This document shows, piece by piece, positions 36,779-44,932 of a stretch of 64,000 nt of DNA. A model generated the notes under the pieces. It did not search any database. It had not been told where the DNA came from and saw only the letters and a program-made list of their open reading frames with translations. Origin of the DNA: an uncultured Verrucomicrobiota bacterium (GTDB lineage Bacteria > Verrucomicrobiota > Kiritimatiellia > CAJWTS01); NCBI GenBank assembly GCA_913047795.1, contig CAJWTS010000005.1, forward strand, positions 22,768 to 86,767, in the 5' to 3' direction. The translations under genes were made by a program, and so were the position numbers. Each line of letters begins with the position of its first letter. The first letter of the stretch is position 1.

Positions 36779-38239
36779 TCAATTCAGGCTCAGGTACGGT
36801 AGCAATCCGTGCATGCCGCCTTCCCGGCCCAAGCCGCTTTCCTTGTAACCGCCGAACGGCGATCCCGGATCAAACTTGTTGAATGTATTCGCCCAGATCA
36901 CGCCCGCACGCAACCGGGACGTCATCTCGAATATCTTGGCCCCCTTGTCCGTCCACACGCCGCCGGACAATCCGAAGGGCGTGTTGTTCGCCTTCTCGAT
37001 GGCCTCTTCCGCCGTCCGGAAGGTCTGAATGGTAAGTACGGGTCCGAATATTTCTTCCTGTACGATGCGGTGTGACTGCGATGCATGGTCGAAGAGTGTC
37101 GGGCGGCACCAGAACCCCTTCTCGGGCAACGTGCAGGCGGGTTGGTACATGTCGGCCCCTTCCTCACGGCCAAGCTTCAGGTAGTACTCGATCTTCTTGA
37201 GTTGCATGCGCGAATTGATCGCACCGACATCGGTATTTTTGTCAAGCGGATCGCCTACGATCAGCGTCTCCATGCGATCCTTGAGCTTCTGCACCAGCGA
37301 CGTTGCGATCGACTCCTGCACCAGGAGGCGGGACCCCGCGCAACAGACATGCCCCTGGTTGAAAAAGATCGCGTTGATAATTCCCTCGACTGCCTGGTCG
37401 ATCGGCGCATCCTCAAAAACAATGTTGGCTGCCTTGCCCCCCAGTTCGAGCGTGAATTTCTTGCCCGTACCGGCCAGGTCGGACTGAATTTTCTTGCCCA
37501 CGGCGGTCGACCCCGTAAACGCAATTTTGTTGATACCGGGATGATTAACCAATGCGGCACCGGTCTCCCCCGCACCCGTAACGATGTTCACAACACCGGG
37601 CGGAAGATCCGCCTCCGCGATGACCTCGGCCAGTTTGAGGGCCGTCAAGGGCGTGGTCTCGGCCGGTTTCAGCACAACGGTGTTGCCGGTCGCCAGGGCA
37701 GGCGCGATCTTCCAGGCTGCCATCAAGAGCGGAAAATTCCAGGGGATCACCTGCCCGGCGACACCAAGGGCCCGGGGCGACTTTCCGGGGAATGCGTAAT
37801 CGAGCTTGTCAGCCCAACCGGCGTAGTAGAAAAAATGTGCCGCCGCTAACGGAACATCAACGTCGCGAGACTCGCGGATCGGCTTGCCGCCGTCCATCGA
37901 TTCAATCACCGCAAACTCTCGCGAACGCTCCTGGACAATACGTGCGATCCGGAAAATATACTTTCCACGTTCGGACGGTTTCATCTTTGACCAGACCGTG
38001 TCGTAAGCCCGGCGGGCCGCCTTGACCGCGCGATCTACGTCGTCTGGTCCCGCATCGGCAACATCTGCCAATTTCTTCTCTGTGGAAGGACTGATCGTAC
38101 GGAAATATTTTCCGCTCTTCGGTTCGGTGAATCGCCCGTTAATGAACAAGCCATACCTTTTCTCCAACTTCACATTGGCGGTTCCCTCGGGCGCCGGTGC
38201 GTAGGTCCAGTCCGTATCAAATGTCAGTTTGCTCGCCAT
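36779..38239 (-). CDS. NAD(P)-dependent aldehyde dehydrogenase
   Basis: A 486-aa enzyme with all landmarks: VIPWNFPLLMAAWKIAPAL, AFTGSTAVGKKI (cofactor site), LELGGKAANIVF (general-base Glu) and the catalytic Cys in NQGHVCCAGSRL. It oxidises an aldehyde to the acid. Context suggests acetaldehyde from deoxyribose 5-phosphate, since deoC ends 5 bases upstream, but substrate specificity is not visible. A truncated ALDH paralogue follows directly. Confidence 0.93.
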   Translation of the reverse strand: MASKLTFDTDWTYAPAPEGTANVKLEKRYGLFINGRFTEPKSGKYFRTISPSTEKKLADVADAGPDDVDRAVKAARRAYDTVWSKMKPSERGKYIFRIARIVQERSREFAVIESMDGGKPIRESRDVDVPLAAAHFFYYAGWADKLDYAFPGKSPRALGVAGQVIPWNFPLLMAAWKIAPALATGNTVVLKPAETTPLTALKLAEVIAEADLPPGVVNIVTGAGETGAALVNHPGINKIAFTGSTAVGKKIQSDLAGTGKKFTLELGGKAANIVFEDAPIDQAVEGIINAIFFNQGHVCCAGSRLLVQESIATSLVQKLKDRMETLIVGDPLDKNTDVGAINSRMQLKKIEYYLKLGREEGADMYQPACTLPEKGFWCRPTLFDHASQSHRIVQEEIFGPVLTIQTFRTAEEAIEKANNTPFGLSGGVWTDKGAKIFEMTSRLRAGVIWANTFNKFDPGSPFGGYKESGLGREGGMHGLLPYLSLN

Positions 38240-38244
38240 GGTCT

Positions 38245-39159
38245 TCAGTCCATCGAGAAATAGTCGATCGATTGGTATACGCCGTCGCGTTCCTTAGCGA
38301 TCTGCATCAGAATATCGTTCGCCAGGCGGCTCGCGCCGAACCGAAACCAGTCCGAAGTCATCCACGCCTGGCCCAGTGTTTCGCGCAGCATCACCAGATA
38401 GTGCCATGACTGCTTCGCGCGGGCAATGCCCCCGGCAGGCTTCATGCCCACCATCCTGCCGGTCGCGTAGAAATAATCACGAATCGCCTGCAGCATGACG
38501 AAAGAAACCGGCATCGTCGCGGCCGGCTCCACCTTGCCCGTCGACGTCTTGATGAAATCGGCACCGGCATGCATTGCCAGCACACTCGCACGTCGTACAT
38601 TGTCCAAGGTGCCCAGCTCGCCGGTTTCGAGGATCACCTTGAGACGTGCTTCGCCGCAGGCCCCTTTCACCTCGGCAATCTCGTCAAAGACCGCCGCATA
38701 CTCGCCTTCCAGAAATGCGCCGCGGGAAATGACCATATCGACTTCGTCCGCGCCCTCGCTGACTGCAAAACGCGTATCGTCGATTTTGACCTTCTTGCTG
38801 GACTGCCCGCTTGGAAACGCCGTCGCGACGGAGGCCACATTGATTCGACTGCCTTCCAGCGCCCGACGCGCAACGCCCACGAGAGTCGGATAAACACAAA
38901 TAGCAGCAACATGCGGAATATCCGGCAGGGCGTCGTGCAAATGCCGCGCCTTGTAGCACAGCTGCCGAACCTTGCCGTCCGTGTCGCGGCCTTCGAGCGT
39001 CGTCAGGTCGATCATGCTCAGGGCCAGTTTGAGTGCCGTTACCTTCGAATCGCGTTTGATGCTGCGCGTTTGAAAGCGCCCCACGCGTTCTTCGACGCCA
39101 ACGGTGTCAACGCGCGTGACCGACGCCATGGCCGGCAGGATAAGCTCAGAAGTCGTCAC
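38245..39159 (-). CDS. deoC: Deoxyribose-phosphate aldolase
   Basis: Splits 2-deoxyribose 5-phosphate to acetaldehyde and glyceraldehyde 3-phosphate. The 304-aa product has the class I aldolase landmarks: ICVYPTLV, EVDMVISRGAFLEG, KVILETGELG and the Schiff-base lysine region FIKTSTGK, then GMKPAGGI. It is longer than E. coli DeoC (259) because of an N-terminal extension, as in other bacteria with the deoC-ALDH-ALDH arrangement. Its start overlaps the end of the upstream coiled-coil gene by 14 bases. Confidence 0.95.
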   Translation of the reverse strand: MTTSELILPAMASVTRVDTVGVEERVGRFQTRSIKRDSKVTALKLALSMIDLTTLEGRDTDGKVRQLCYKARHLHDALPDIPHVAAICVYPTLVGVARRALEGSRINVASVATAFPSGQSSKKVKIDDTRFAVSEGADEVDMVISRGAFLEGEYAAVFDEIAEVKGACGEARLKVILETGELGTLDNVRRASVLAMHAGADFIKTSTGKVEPAATMPVSFVMLQAIRDYFYATGRMVGMKPAGGIARAKQSWHYLVMLRETLGQAWMTSDWFRFGASRLANDILMQIAKERDGVYQSIDYFSMD

Positions 39160-40378
39160 GCATCAGCTCCCGTCGCCCGGGCAGAGCTCGACCGGGTTGC
39201 TCGTCCAGCTCACCCTTGTCCATGACCTGTTCGACTTCTTCGCGCAGCCGTTCAAGCTCCTCGGTCAATGCTTCGATCTTTCCATCAAGGGTCTCGTTCT
39301 GCGCCCGAACGGTCTTTAGTTCGTCCAACAACTTCGCCACGAGTCCCTTTTCTATTTCCAGGCGGCGTACCTGTGAATCGAGACCCGCCTGGTCCTGTAT
39401 CGCGGTCGTAAGCGCTTGCTCGACCTCGTTTAGATCCGGAACCGTTTCTTCTTCGAGCGCCACGCGATGCGCGCTCGCTTCGCGCACGCGGCTTCGCTCG
39501 AGATCGTTCACCTCTTCGCGCGTCTTCTGGCGCTGAATCTGCGCCAGCCGAATCGGCGCGATGTCCATTTGAAGCTGCTCGATCGAGGAGAAGAGCGTTC
39601 CCAGGCCGCGGTAGACGTCCGTCAATTCGTTCTGCCAGGCCGTCATCTCCTTGCCGTACGCCGGTCGGTAGGCCAGCAGGCTTTTGTACGCGGCCTCCGC
39701 GCGAGCGACCATCGCTTCCAGGCGCGCGCGTTCGCGGTCGGCCGAGCCAACCTGCTTAAGCAGCGAGAGTAACTCGAGACGACGAAGGTCTGTGGCCTCC
39801 ATTTTCTCACGCAGCTCGTCCTGATCGTCGCGCGCAATCTCGAGCGACTGCTCCAAATGGGAAAAGCGTTCGGGACGGCCGTCCACCTTAGCGACGGGCG
39901 GAAGCTCGAAGTCCGCATCCTTTTTCGCGACGATCACGCGCCTCGAAAAATCACCATAGGCATATGCGATGGTATACGCCGCTTCATCGATATGAACGAC
40001 CGGATACCGGCTCCCCTTCTGAAGGAACAAGAAGCCGGGCTGGAGCGCCAGGGGGCGACGAATCACGATCGTATTTGTCTCCAGGGACGTGTCGCTCTGC
40101 CACGCCCGCGCGGTCGCATGACCCCACTCGTCCTGGTTAGGCAGGAAAGCGATGCGCGGCACATCTGCCCTGTCGCGGCAAACCACGAGGTAGCCGTTCT
40201 CCAAAACGGCCGGGCAGACGTAGACATCCCCGCCCTTCGGATACGGCAAAGCCGCGCCCGGATCCCGCAGGCGCATGCTGCGGTGCATGACCGCGGTTCC
40301 AACCGGCGTCGGCACGGCCCAAACATGCTGGTCGATGCAGACACATGTCAGGAGGACAAGATAGACACGGGCGTTCAT
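39146..40378 (-). CDS. Secreted coiled-coil protein (410 aa)
   Basis: From ATG 40378 the protein begins with a signal peptide (MNARVYLVLLTCVC, cleavage likely after VWA). About 140 residues of beta-rich sequence follow, then long heptad-type helices from about residue 165 to 390 (LEIEKGLVAKLLDELKTV, IEALTEELERLREEVEQ), indicating an extended coiled coil. The last residues are RRELMRDDF. No enzyme motif. It resembles periplasmic structural or spacer proteins; its link to the adjoining deoC cluster is only positional. The open frame upstream of 40378 reads as non-protein. Confidence 0.7.
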   Translation of the reverse strand: MNARVYLVLLTCVCIDQHVWAVPTPVGTAVMHRSMRLRDPGAALPYPKGGDVYVCPAVLENGYLVVCRDRADVPRIAFLPNQDEWGHATARAWQSDTSLETNTIVIRRPLALQPGFLFLQKGSRYPVVHIDEAAYTIAYAYGDFSRRVIVAKKDADFELPPVAKVDGRPERFSHLEQSLEIARDDQDELREKMEATDLRRLELLSLLKQVGSADRERARLEAMVARAEAAYKSLLAYRPAYGKEMTAWQNELTDVYRGLGTLFSSIEQLQMDIAPIRLAQIQRQKTREEVNDLERSRVREASAHRVALEEETVPDLNEVEQALTTAIQDQAGLDSQVRRLEIEKGLVAKLLDELKTVRAQNETLDGKIEALTEELERLREEVEQVMDKGELDEQPGRALPGRRELMRDDF

Positions 40379-40613
40379 AGTTGGTCGCCGTCTGCCTGGG
40401 GCAGACGGGCGGCACTCCCATGCTTGAAACCTTACCCCCATTGTTCTGAATCGGCAATGTCAAAGCCAATGGTTGCGGCGGCGAGGGTTTTCACGACGCG
40501 CCTGGGGACAGACCCCGGGTGGGCTGGATGCGATAACCAGACACAGGCCCGGGCGTCCGTTCGGCCGCGAGACGAATGCCGATGATCGGCGGGCACCATT
40601 GGGACGGCCGGAC

Positions 40614-40919
40614 TCAGGCAGGCGCCGACTTGTCGCGGCGTTTCCTCGGCTTCTCCGCGGCGGCGTATCGCTTCGAATGGCGGGGGTAGCCATAATACTG
40701 GTATCCATAACCCCGCCCGAATACGATAGCTTCACTCAAGATGCCAAGTGGCGGGGAATCGATAATTATGACGCTGTAATTGTTACGGGCCCATTCGACG
40801 AATTGTTCGAATTTCCCGGTCTCAAGCACCTCCGTCGGGCTCACACCCTCGATCACCCCCCTGCAGACCGGCAATGCCTCCTTGATCCGCAGGTTGCCCT
40901 GAGACGCGGGCCGGGGGGG
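40614..40919 (-). pseudogene. Remnant of a BY-kinase (bacterial tyrosine kinase) C-terminus
   Basis: The frame starts right after the rpiB stop codon and in the same frame as rpiB. It reads the Walker B region of capsular-exopolysaccharide tyrosine kinases (NNYSVIIIDSPPLGILSEA, preceded by SPTEVLETGKFEQF). It then jumps straight to a tyrosine cluster (RGYGYQYYGYPRHSKRY) like the autophosphorylated tail of these kinases. The Walker A half and the roughly 50 residues between SPPL and the Tyr tail are missing, so both 5' and internal deletions occurred. Unlikely to be functional. Confidence 0.65.
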
Positions 40920-41348
40920 TTAAGGGTCGATCTTCTGAACGCGACGCCGATGACGCCCTCCGTCGAACGGGGTCGCAAGCCACGCATCAACGATTGCCTG
41001 CGCCATTTCGATCGTGACCATGCGTTCGCCGATCGAGATCATGTTCGCGTCATTGTGCGCCCGGGCCAACTCCGCTGTTTCGACGTTCCAGCACACCGCG
41101 CATCGGACACCGGCCATGCGGTTGGCCGTCATGGCCTCACCGTTGCCCGAGCCCCCCAATACGATCCCGCGCGGGCACTCGCCCGCCGCAACCGCCGCCG
41201 CCGCCGGGCGAATATAGTCCGGATAGTCCGTGGCGGCGTCACTGTCGGTTCCATAATCAATAACCTCATGTCCCGCTGCAGCCAGGTGATGCTTAATCTG
41301 TTCCTTGTAGGCAAAGCCGGCGTGATCCGATGCGATCGCAATCTTCAT
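40920..41348 (-). CDS. rpiB: Ribose-5-phosphate isomerase B
   Basis: A 142-aa RpiB/LacAB family enzyme interconverting ribose 5-phosphate and ribulose 5-phosphate. It begins MKIAIASDHAGFAYKE; the substrate loop reads LGGSGNGEAM and the active-site Cys region RCAVCWNVETAELARAHND. The GGSGNGE form is the variant seen in actinobacterial-type RpiB rather than the GTGIG form. With deoC and the ALDHs it suggests pentose and nucleoside sugar use. The stop codon is followed directly by the in-frame kinase remnant. Confidence 0.93.
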   Translation of the reverse strand: MKIAIASDHAGFAYKEQIKHHLAAAGHEVIDYGTDSDAATDYPDYIRPAAAAVAAGECPRGIVLGGSGNGEAMTANRMAGVRCAVCWNVETAELARAHNDANMISIGERMVTIEMAQAIVDAWLATPFDGGRHRRRVQKIDP

Positions 41349-41398
41349 GAGGATATTCTACCGGTGATCGCGCGAGATACAAGTCGTGTCGCGACACG

Positions 41399-41911
41399 TC
41401 ATGCGTTCGGCCCATGCAACAGTGTGGCCGGATCGATCGCGTCACCACCGCTGACAAAATCTTCAATGAACCGGTCCGCTTCGGCACCCTCCAGCGGAAC
41501 GTACTTACCGCTGCCCGATAGCAGGAGTTCACCGTCATCGCCCAGGATACGACTCTCCGCCAGTAGTAGCCTTGGGCGCGCATTCGTGATTTCGCCCTCG
41601 ATGCGCAGCGTTCGCCCGATGCCGATCGGCTGCTTCAGCCGCGTCGTGACTTCCGCGGCGACGCAGACGCGCCCGGCGCGCACGATCGCGGCCCAGGCCA
41701 TGACCTCGTCCAGAAGGGTCATCATCAGGCCGCCATGCACGATTTCGCTGTAGCCGCGATCGCTGTCACGCGTGACGTAGTCGGCCACGACGCGCCCCGC
41801 CTCGGCGCGCATCTTGAGCTGAAATCCACGTGGGTTCTCCTCGCCGCAGACAAAACAAGCGCGGGTCCACGGCAGCGGTCCGTCCACGGGTATTGTATGA
41901 TCTGATGTCAT
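41399..41911 (-). CDS. PaaI-type hotdog-fold thioesterase
   Basis: A 170-aa single hotdog domain protein. The active-site region IVHGGLMMTLLDEVMAWAA has the HGG(x)nD/E pattern of PaaI/YigI thioesterases, which hydrolyse acyl-CoA. A CFVCGEENPRG motif at the N-terminus, often seen in this subgroup, may bind metal. ATG 41911 (MTSDHTIPV) is chosen; upstream sequence is not protein-like. Substrate unknown. Confidence 0.85.
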   Translation of the reverse strand: MTSDHTIPVDGPLPWTRACFVCGEENPRGFQLKMRAEAGRVVADYVTRDSDRGYSEIVHGGLMMTLLDEVMAWAAIVRAGRVCVAAEVTTRLKQPIGIGRTLRIEGEITNARPRLLLAESRILGDDGELLLSGSGKYVPLEGAEADRFIEDFVSGGDAIDPATLLHGPNA

Positions 41912-41970
41912 CCCAGAACGCGACTTAATCGTCGCCTTGCCGACATCCTTCCAGTATCCCCGTCGGGGTG

Positions 41971-42321
41971 TCAACCCGCATCACCGTTACCATTCGAATC
42001 AACCAGCATAGACACCCGTGAACCCTCGGTGATGACGCGCCGCCGGCAGAGGCGTAGCATGGCGCGTGCATCCCTTCTGCGAACGATATCCCGAAATGCC
42101 GGCGCGCGCACAACGTGCTCGAGGCCGTCGGCATACGCCACCAATACCTGGTCCGGGGCAAGGTCGATCTCTCCCACGCGAACGTAGTGCATGGCATCCG
42201 CTTCCCCGGTCAGGGCTCCAACCGCATACGGGTTTTCCGGCCTGTTGCGATAATCACGGCGCACCGTCCGGCGGGTGGGTCGCGCGAAGGTAAGAGAGCG
42301 CTCAAACAGCGCTAGCGCCAA
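41971..42321 (-). pseudogene. C-terminal remnant of a PP2C-type phosphatase-like protein
   Basis: The frame gives the last part of a PP2C-like domain: NRPENPYAVGALTGEADAM, then VGEIDLAPDQVLVAYADGLE, where the aspartate of YADG is a usual metal ligand. The N-terminal two thirds with the other metal-binding residues are absent: a stop codon lies directly upstream and the frame merges into the 3' end of lepB (10-base overlap from TTG 42321). Most likely a deletion product, though a short expressed protein is not excluded. Confidence 0.55.
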
Positions 42322-42837
42322 CCCTCATTCAGGACAACGCGTCCGCGAATCCAGTCCCGGTCCATCGCGCCGAAATTTCGACTGTCGATGCTGACCTCGC
42401 GATTGTCGCCCATCACGAAGTACGAATCCGACGCGACCCGGTAGAGACCATAGGACAGAGTACGCGACAGGGTGCGCATTCCACCATCGAGATCGGGCTC
42501 GGCCATTGATCGCGACCCGGCCATCGGAGACCTGTATCAACTCCCCGGGCAACGCGATGATGCGCTTCACGGACAGGAACGCTTCGCCCGGAAGTTGCAG
42601 CACGACAATATCACCGGGGTGGTATTCTCCGTGGTATGTCCCCACGTGATTCAACAAGTATCGTTCTCCGTTAAGCAGCGTCGGCTCCATGCTCGTGCCG
42701 CTCACTTGCGTCGCACGTATGATAAAGTGGCTCGTAAACATGTAACTGCGTACGGACCAGAACAGCATGCACGCCAGAACATACGCGCGTTCTCTTCGCG
42801 AAATGGAACGAAAATAAACTAGTCGGCGCGGGCGCAT
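42312..42837 (-). pseudogene. lepB: Signal peptidase I, interrupted by a frameshift
   Basis: Type I signal peptidase removes leader peptides at the membrane. From ATG 42837 one frame gives a membrane segment (about 18-40), the catalytic Ser49 in SGTSMEPTL, and Lys91 in LSVKRIIALPGE. After GRVAING, near 42500-42503, the reading must shift by one base. The other frame then continues with EPDLDGGMRTLS and the conserved box VMGDNREVSIDSRNFG to a stop at 42312. Both halves are excellent matches, so this is either a recent 1-base indel or a sequence error. An intact protein would have about 174 aa. Confidence 0.85.
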
Positions 42838-42906
42838 GACCGTCCGTCCTTGATAAGCCTTTTCTGTTCCTCGCGCCTCGTGCTGCTCGCGGTCTCCATC
42901 GCAACC

Positions 42907-43332
42907 ATGTACACTTCTGCGTCGATGGCTATTGACCGTAACGGTTGGCAACGCGTCTTGCTCGTGCTCGCGCCCACCGTGATCGCGTTTTTATTGGTGA
43001 ATCACCATTACCGTTCGCAAACCCTGCTTGGTGCGGAAGCGACCCGCGCCATGATGCAGGACGTCGTTTACGACTACGCGCCCGCCGCGTATGCCCGGCA
43101 CACGCAACAGTCGTCGATCGCCCCCGCCGCGGGCGACTACCAGGTTCTGATCAAGTCGACGACCGTCAAGGGACGCGGCGCGTTCCGAATCGGGCGCGTG
43201 GAAATCGTGCTGACGATCAGGGGCAAAACATTCTCCAGCGTGGTGCGCTTCTTTCGCGCGGACGACACGCCGGATTATGGCTGGATCATTAGCTGGGATG
43301 AAAATCCGGTCTCCTACTACCTTCGCTATTGA
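42907..43332 (+). CDS. Small membrane-anchored protein of unknown function
   Basis: A 141-aa protein (ATG 42907; ATG 42925 is also possible) with one hydrophobic segment at about residues 12-27 (RVLLVLAPTVIAFLLV), then a beta-rich domain (FRIGRVEIVLTIRG, YGWIISWDENPVSYYLRY). It is probably tethered to the inner membrane facing out. Divergent from lepB with a 69-base spacer. No family recognised. Confidence 0.6.
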   Translation: MYTSASMAIDRNGWQRVLLVLAPTVIAFLLVNHHYRSQTLLGAEATRAMMQDVVYDYAPAAYARHTQQSSIAPAAGDYQVLIKSTTVKGRGAFRIGRVEIVLTIRGKTFSSVVRFFRADDTPDYGWIISWDENPVSYYLRY

Positions 43333-43420
43333 GACCGTGCCGGAACCGAACTGCGGGATTGTCGCGCGCTGGACATTGGTCTAACGTTGCCCGAAACCCC
43401 TTCCTGAGGAGATGCTCGCA

Positions 43421-44317
43421 ATGGAAATCCAACGCACTGAGTTTCAGGGTCTTGACGCAGTCGAGATTCGTACGGATCGCGCCCACATGGTCATCGTGAC
43501 CGCCTTTGGACCCCGCATTGCGTCTTTCGGCACGCCGCACGGTGAGAGCCTTCTTCTCTGGGCGCCCGGCAAGTACCTGCGCGGCGAATGGGACCTGCGC
43601 GGCGGCCACCGCGTCTGGGCAACCCGGCCCGGGGCGGACGAATGCGAAGACACCTATCAACCGGATAACGGGTCTTGCGATGTCGACGTCACGGACGACA
43701 GCGTCTGCATCACCGGCGCCGAGGATCCCGTCAACAAGACCATGCGCGGAATCGCGGTCACCGTGCTCGATAGCGGCGCTTTCGAAGTGAATAATTTTGT
43801 CGTAAACACCGGCGACCTGCTCTACAGCGGCGGCGTCTGGGCCCTGACCTGTTCCCTGCCCGGTCCGGAGACGACGTACGGCGTCACGGTCGGGGATGGA
43901 TCAAATTGGGACAGTTTCAACATGGTTCATTTCCGTGAGTGGGCTGGTCATGGCCAGGGTGGATTTGCAGACGACCAGATCACCGTGCGCGAGGATCTCG
44001 TGCATGTCGCGCCGCGCGGGGTCGAGAACAAGCGCATGCTGCTCTCGCACGACGGTATCATCGGCATGAGCGACCCGGCGCGCGGCCTGACCTTCGCCAA
44101 GCAATGCGGATACGAGGCCGGCGGCAATTACCCCCTGGGCTGCAACATCGCATTCTATATCGGGCCCGATAATTTCATGGTCGAGATGGAAACCATGGGT
44201 CCCGAACACACCCTCAAGCCGGGCGAGGATCTGCACCACGTCGAGACCTGGGTGCTACACGATGCGGCCGTGTCCCTTGATGATGCGTCCGACCTGCGAC
44301 AACTCTTCGCGGATTAA
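43421..44317 (+). CDS. Galactose mutarotase-like (aldose 1-epimerase superfamily) protein
   Basis: A 298-aa beta-rich protein with the supersandwich character of carbohydrate-binding mutarotase-like proteins: FGPRIASFG near the start, then GEWDLRGGHRVWATRP, which resembles DUF4380-type proteins, and a C-terminal EMETMGPEHTLKPGEDLHHVETWVL, a motif widespread in this fold. Catalytic residues of true aldose epimerases are not clearly placed, so it may bind or isomerise another sugar. A GAGGAG ribosome site fits ATG 43421 better than ATG 43412. No signal peptide, so cytosolic. Confidence 0.72.
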   Translation: MEIQRTEFQGLDAVEIRTDRAHMVIVTAFGPRIASFGTPHGESLLLWAPGKYLRGEWDLRGGHRVWATRPGADECEDTYQPDNGSCDVDVTDDSVCITGAEDPVNKTMRGIAVTVLDSGAFEVNNFVVNTGDLLYSGGVWALTCSLPGPETTYGVTVGDGSNWDSFNMVHFREWAGHGQGGFADDQITVREDLVHVAPRGVENKRMLLSHDGIIGMSDPARGLTFAKQCGYEAGGNYPLGCNIAFYIGPDNFMVEMETMGPEHTLKPGEDLHHVETWVLHDAAVSLDDASDLRQLFAD

Positions 44318-44346
44318 CTCGCGCCAGAGGAACCGCCACGAGGAAG

Positions 44347-44760
44347 ATGCGCGCACCCATATTCAGCGTTCTACTGGCGTGTTTCATCGTCATTCCGTTG
44401 ATTGAACTGGCCCTGCTCTTCCGCGTGGGTGATCGGGTTGGACCCGGCGCAACCGTCGCAATCGTGATCTTGACCGGGATCGTCGGCGCATCGCTGGCGA
44501 GAGCCCAGGGCGCGCGTGTCATAGCCGACATTCAACAGGCCGCTGCAGTCGGACAGATGCCCGCCCCCTACCTGCTGGATGGCTTGATGATTCTGATCGC
44601 GGGCGTCCTGTTGATCACGCCCGGATTGTTGACCGACGGCGTCGGATTCCTGCTGCTGGTGCCCATCGTACGACGTGAGGTCCGCGCATGGTTGAAAGTC
44701 AAGCTTGAGCGGAAACTGCGGGATGGCTCCCTGAATCTCCGCTTCGGTCCCCCGTCCTGA
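44347..44760 (+). CDS. fxsA: FxsA family membrane protein
   Basis: A 137-aa inner-membrane protein with three to four hydrophobic segments. The start matches FxsA: PLIELALLFRVGDRVG, then LTGIVGASLARAQG and ITPGLLTDGVGFLLL, followed by a charged cytoplasmic tail. In E. coli FxsA, when overproduced, relieves exclusion of phage T7 in F-plasmid cells by binding PifA; its normal function is unknown. It follows the mutarotase-like gene by 29 bases and may be co-transcribed. Confidence 0.88.
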   Translation: MRAPIFSVLLACFIVIPLIELALLFRVGDRVGPGATVAIVILTGIVGASLARAQGARVIADIQQAAAVGQMPAPYLLDGLMILIAGVLLITPGLLTDGVGFLLLVPIVRREVRAWLKVKLERKLRDGSLNLRFGPPS

Positions 44761-44799
44761 GATCTAGCCTGCATCTTGCACGCGTTGTCGCAGCGACCT

Positions 44800-44832
44800 G
44801 CCCGCAAGGGCACCGCCCCAGGCGTTGCGGGC
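44800..44832. terminator. Inverted repeat between convergent genes
   Basis: GCCCGCAA (44800-44807) and TTGCGGGC (44825-44832) pair perfectly over 8 bases with a 17-base loop, between the stop of fxsA and the stop of the FG-GAP gene. No T-run follows, so a terminator role is only suggested. Confidence 0.35.
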
Positions 44833-44932
44833 GGGGAGATCGGAGAAGGCGGCACGTTGGCGCTTCGACGACAAAGACTTGAATGGCGGCGCCATGAGGC
44901 CTCGGAGTAGATCACTCGTGCAGGATCTGGGC

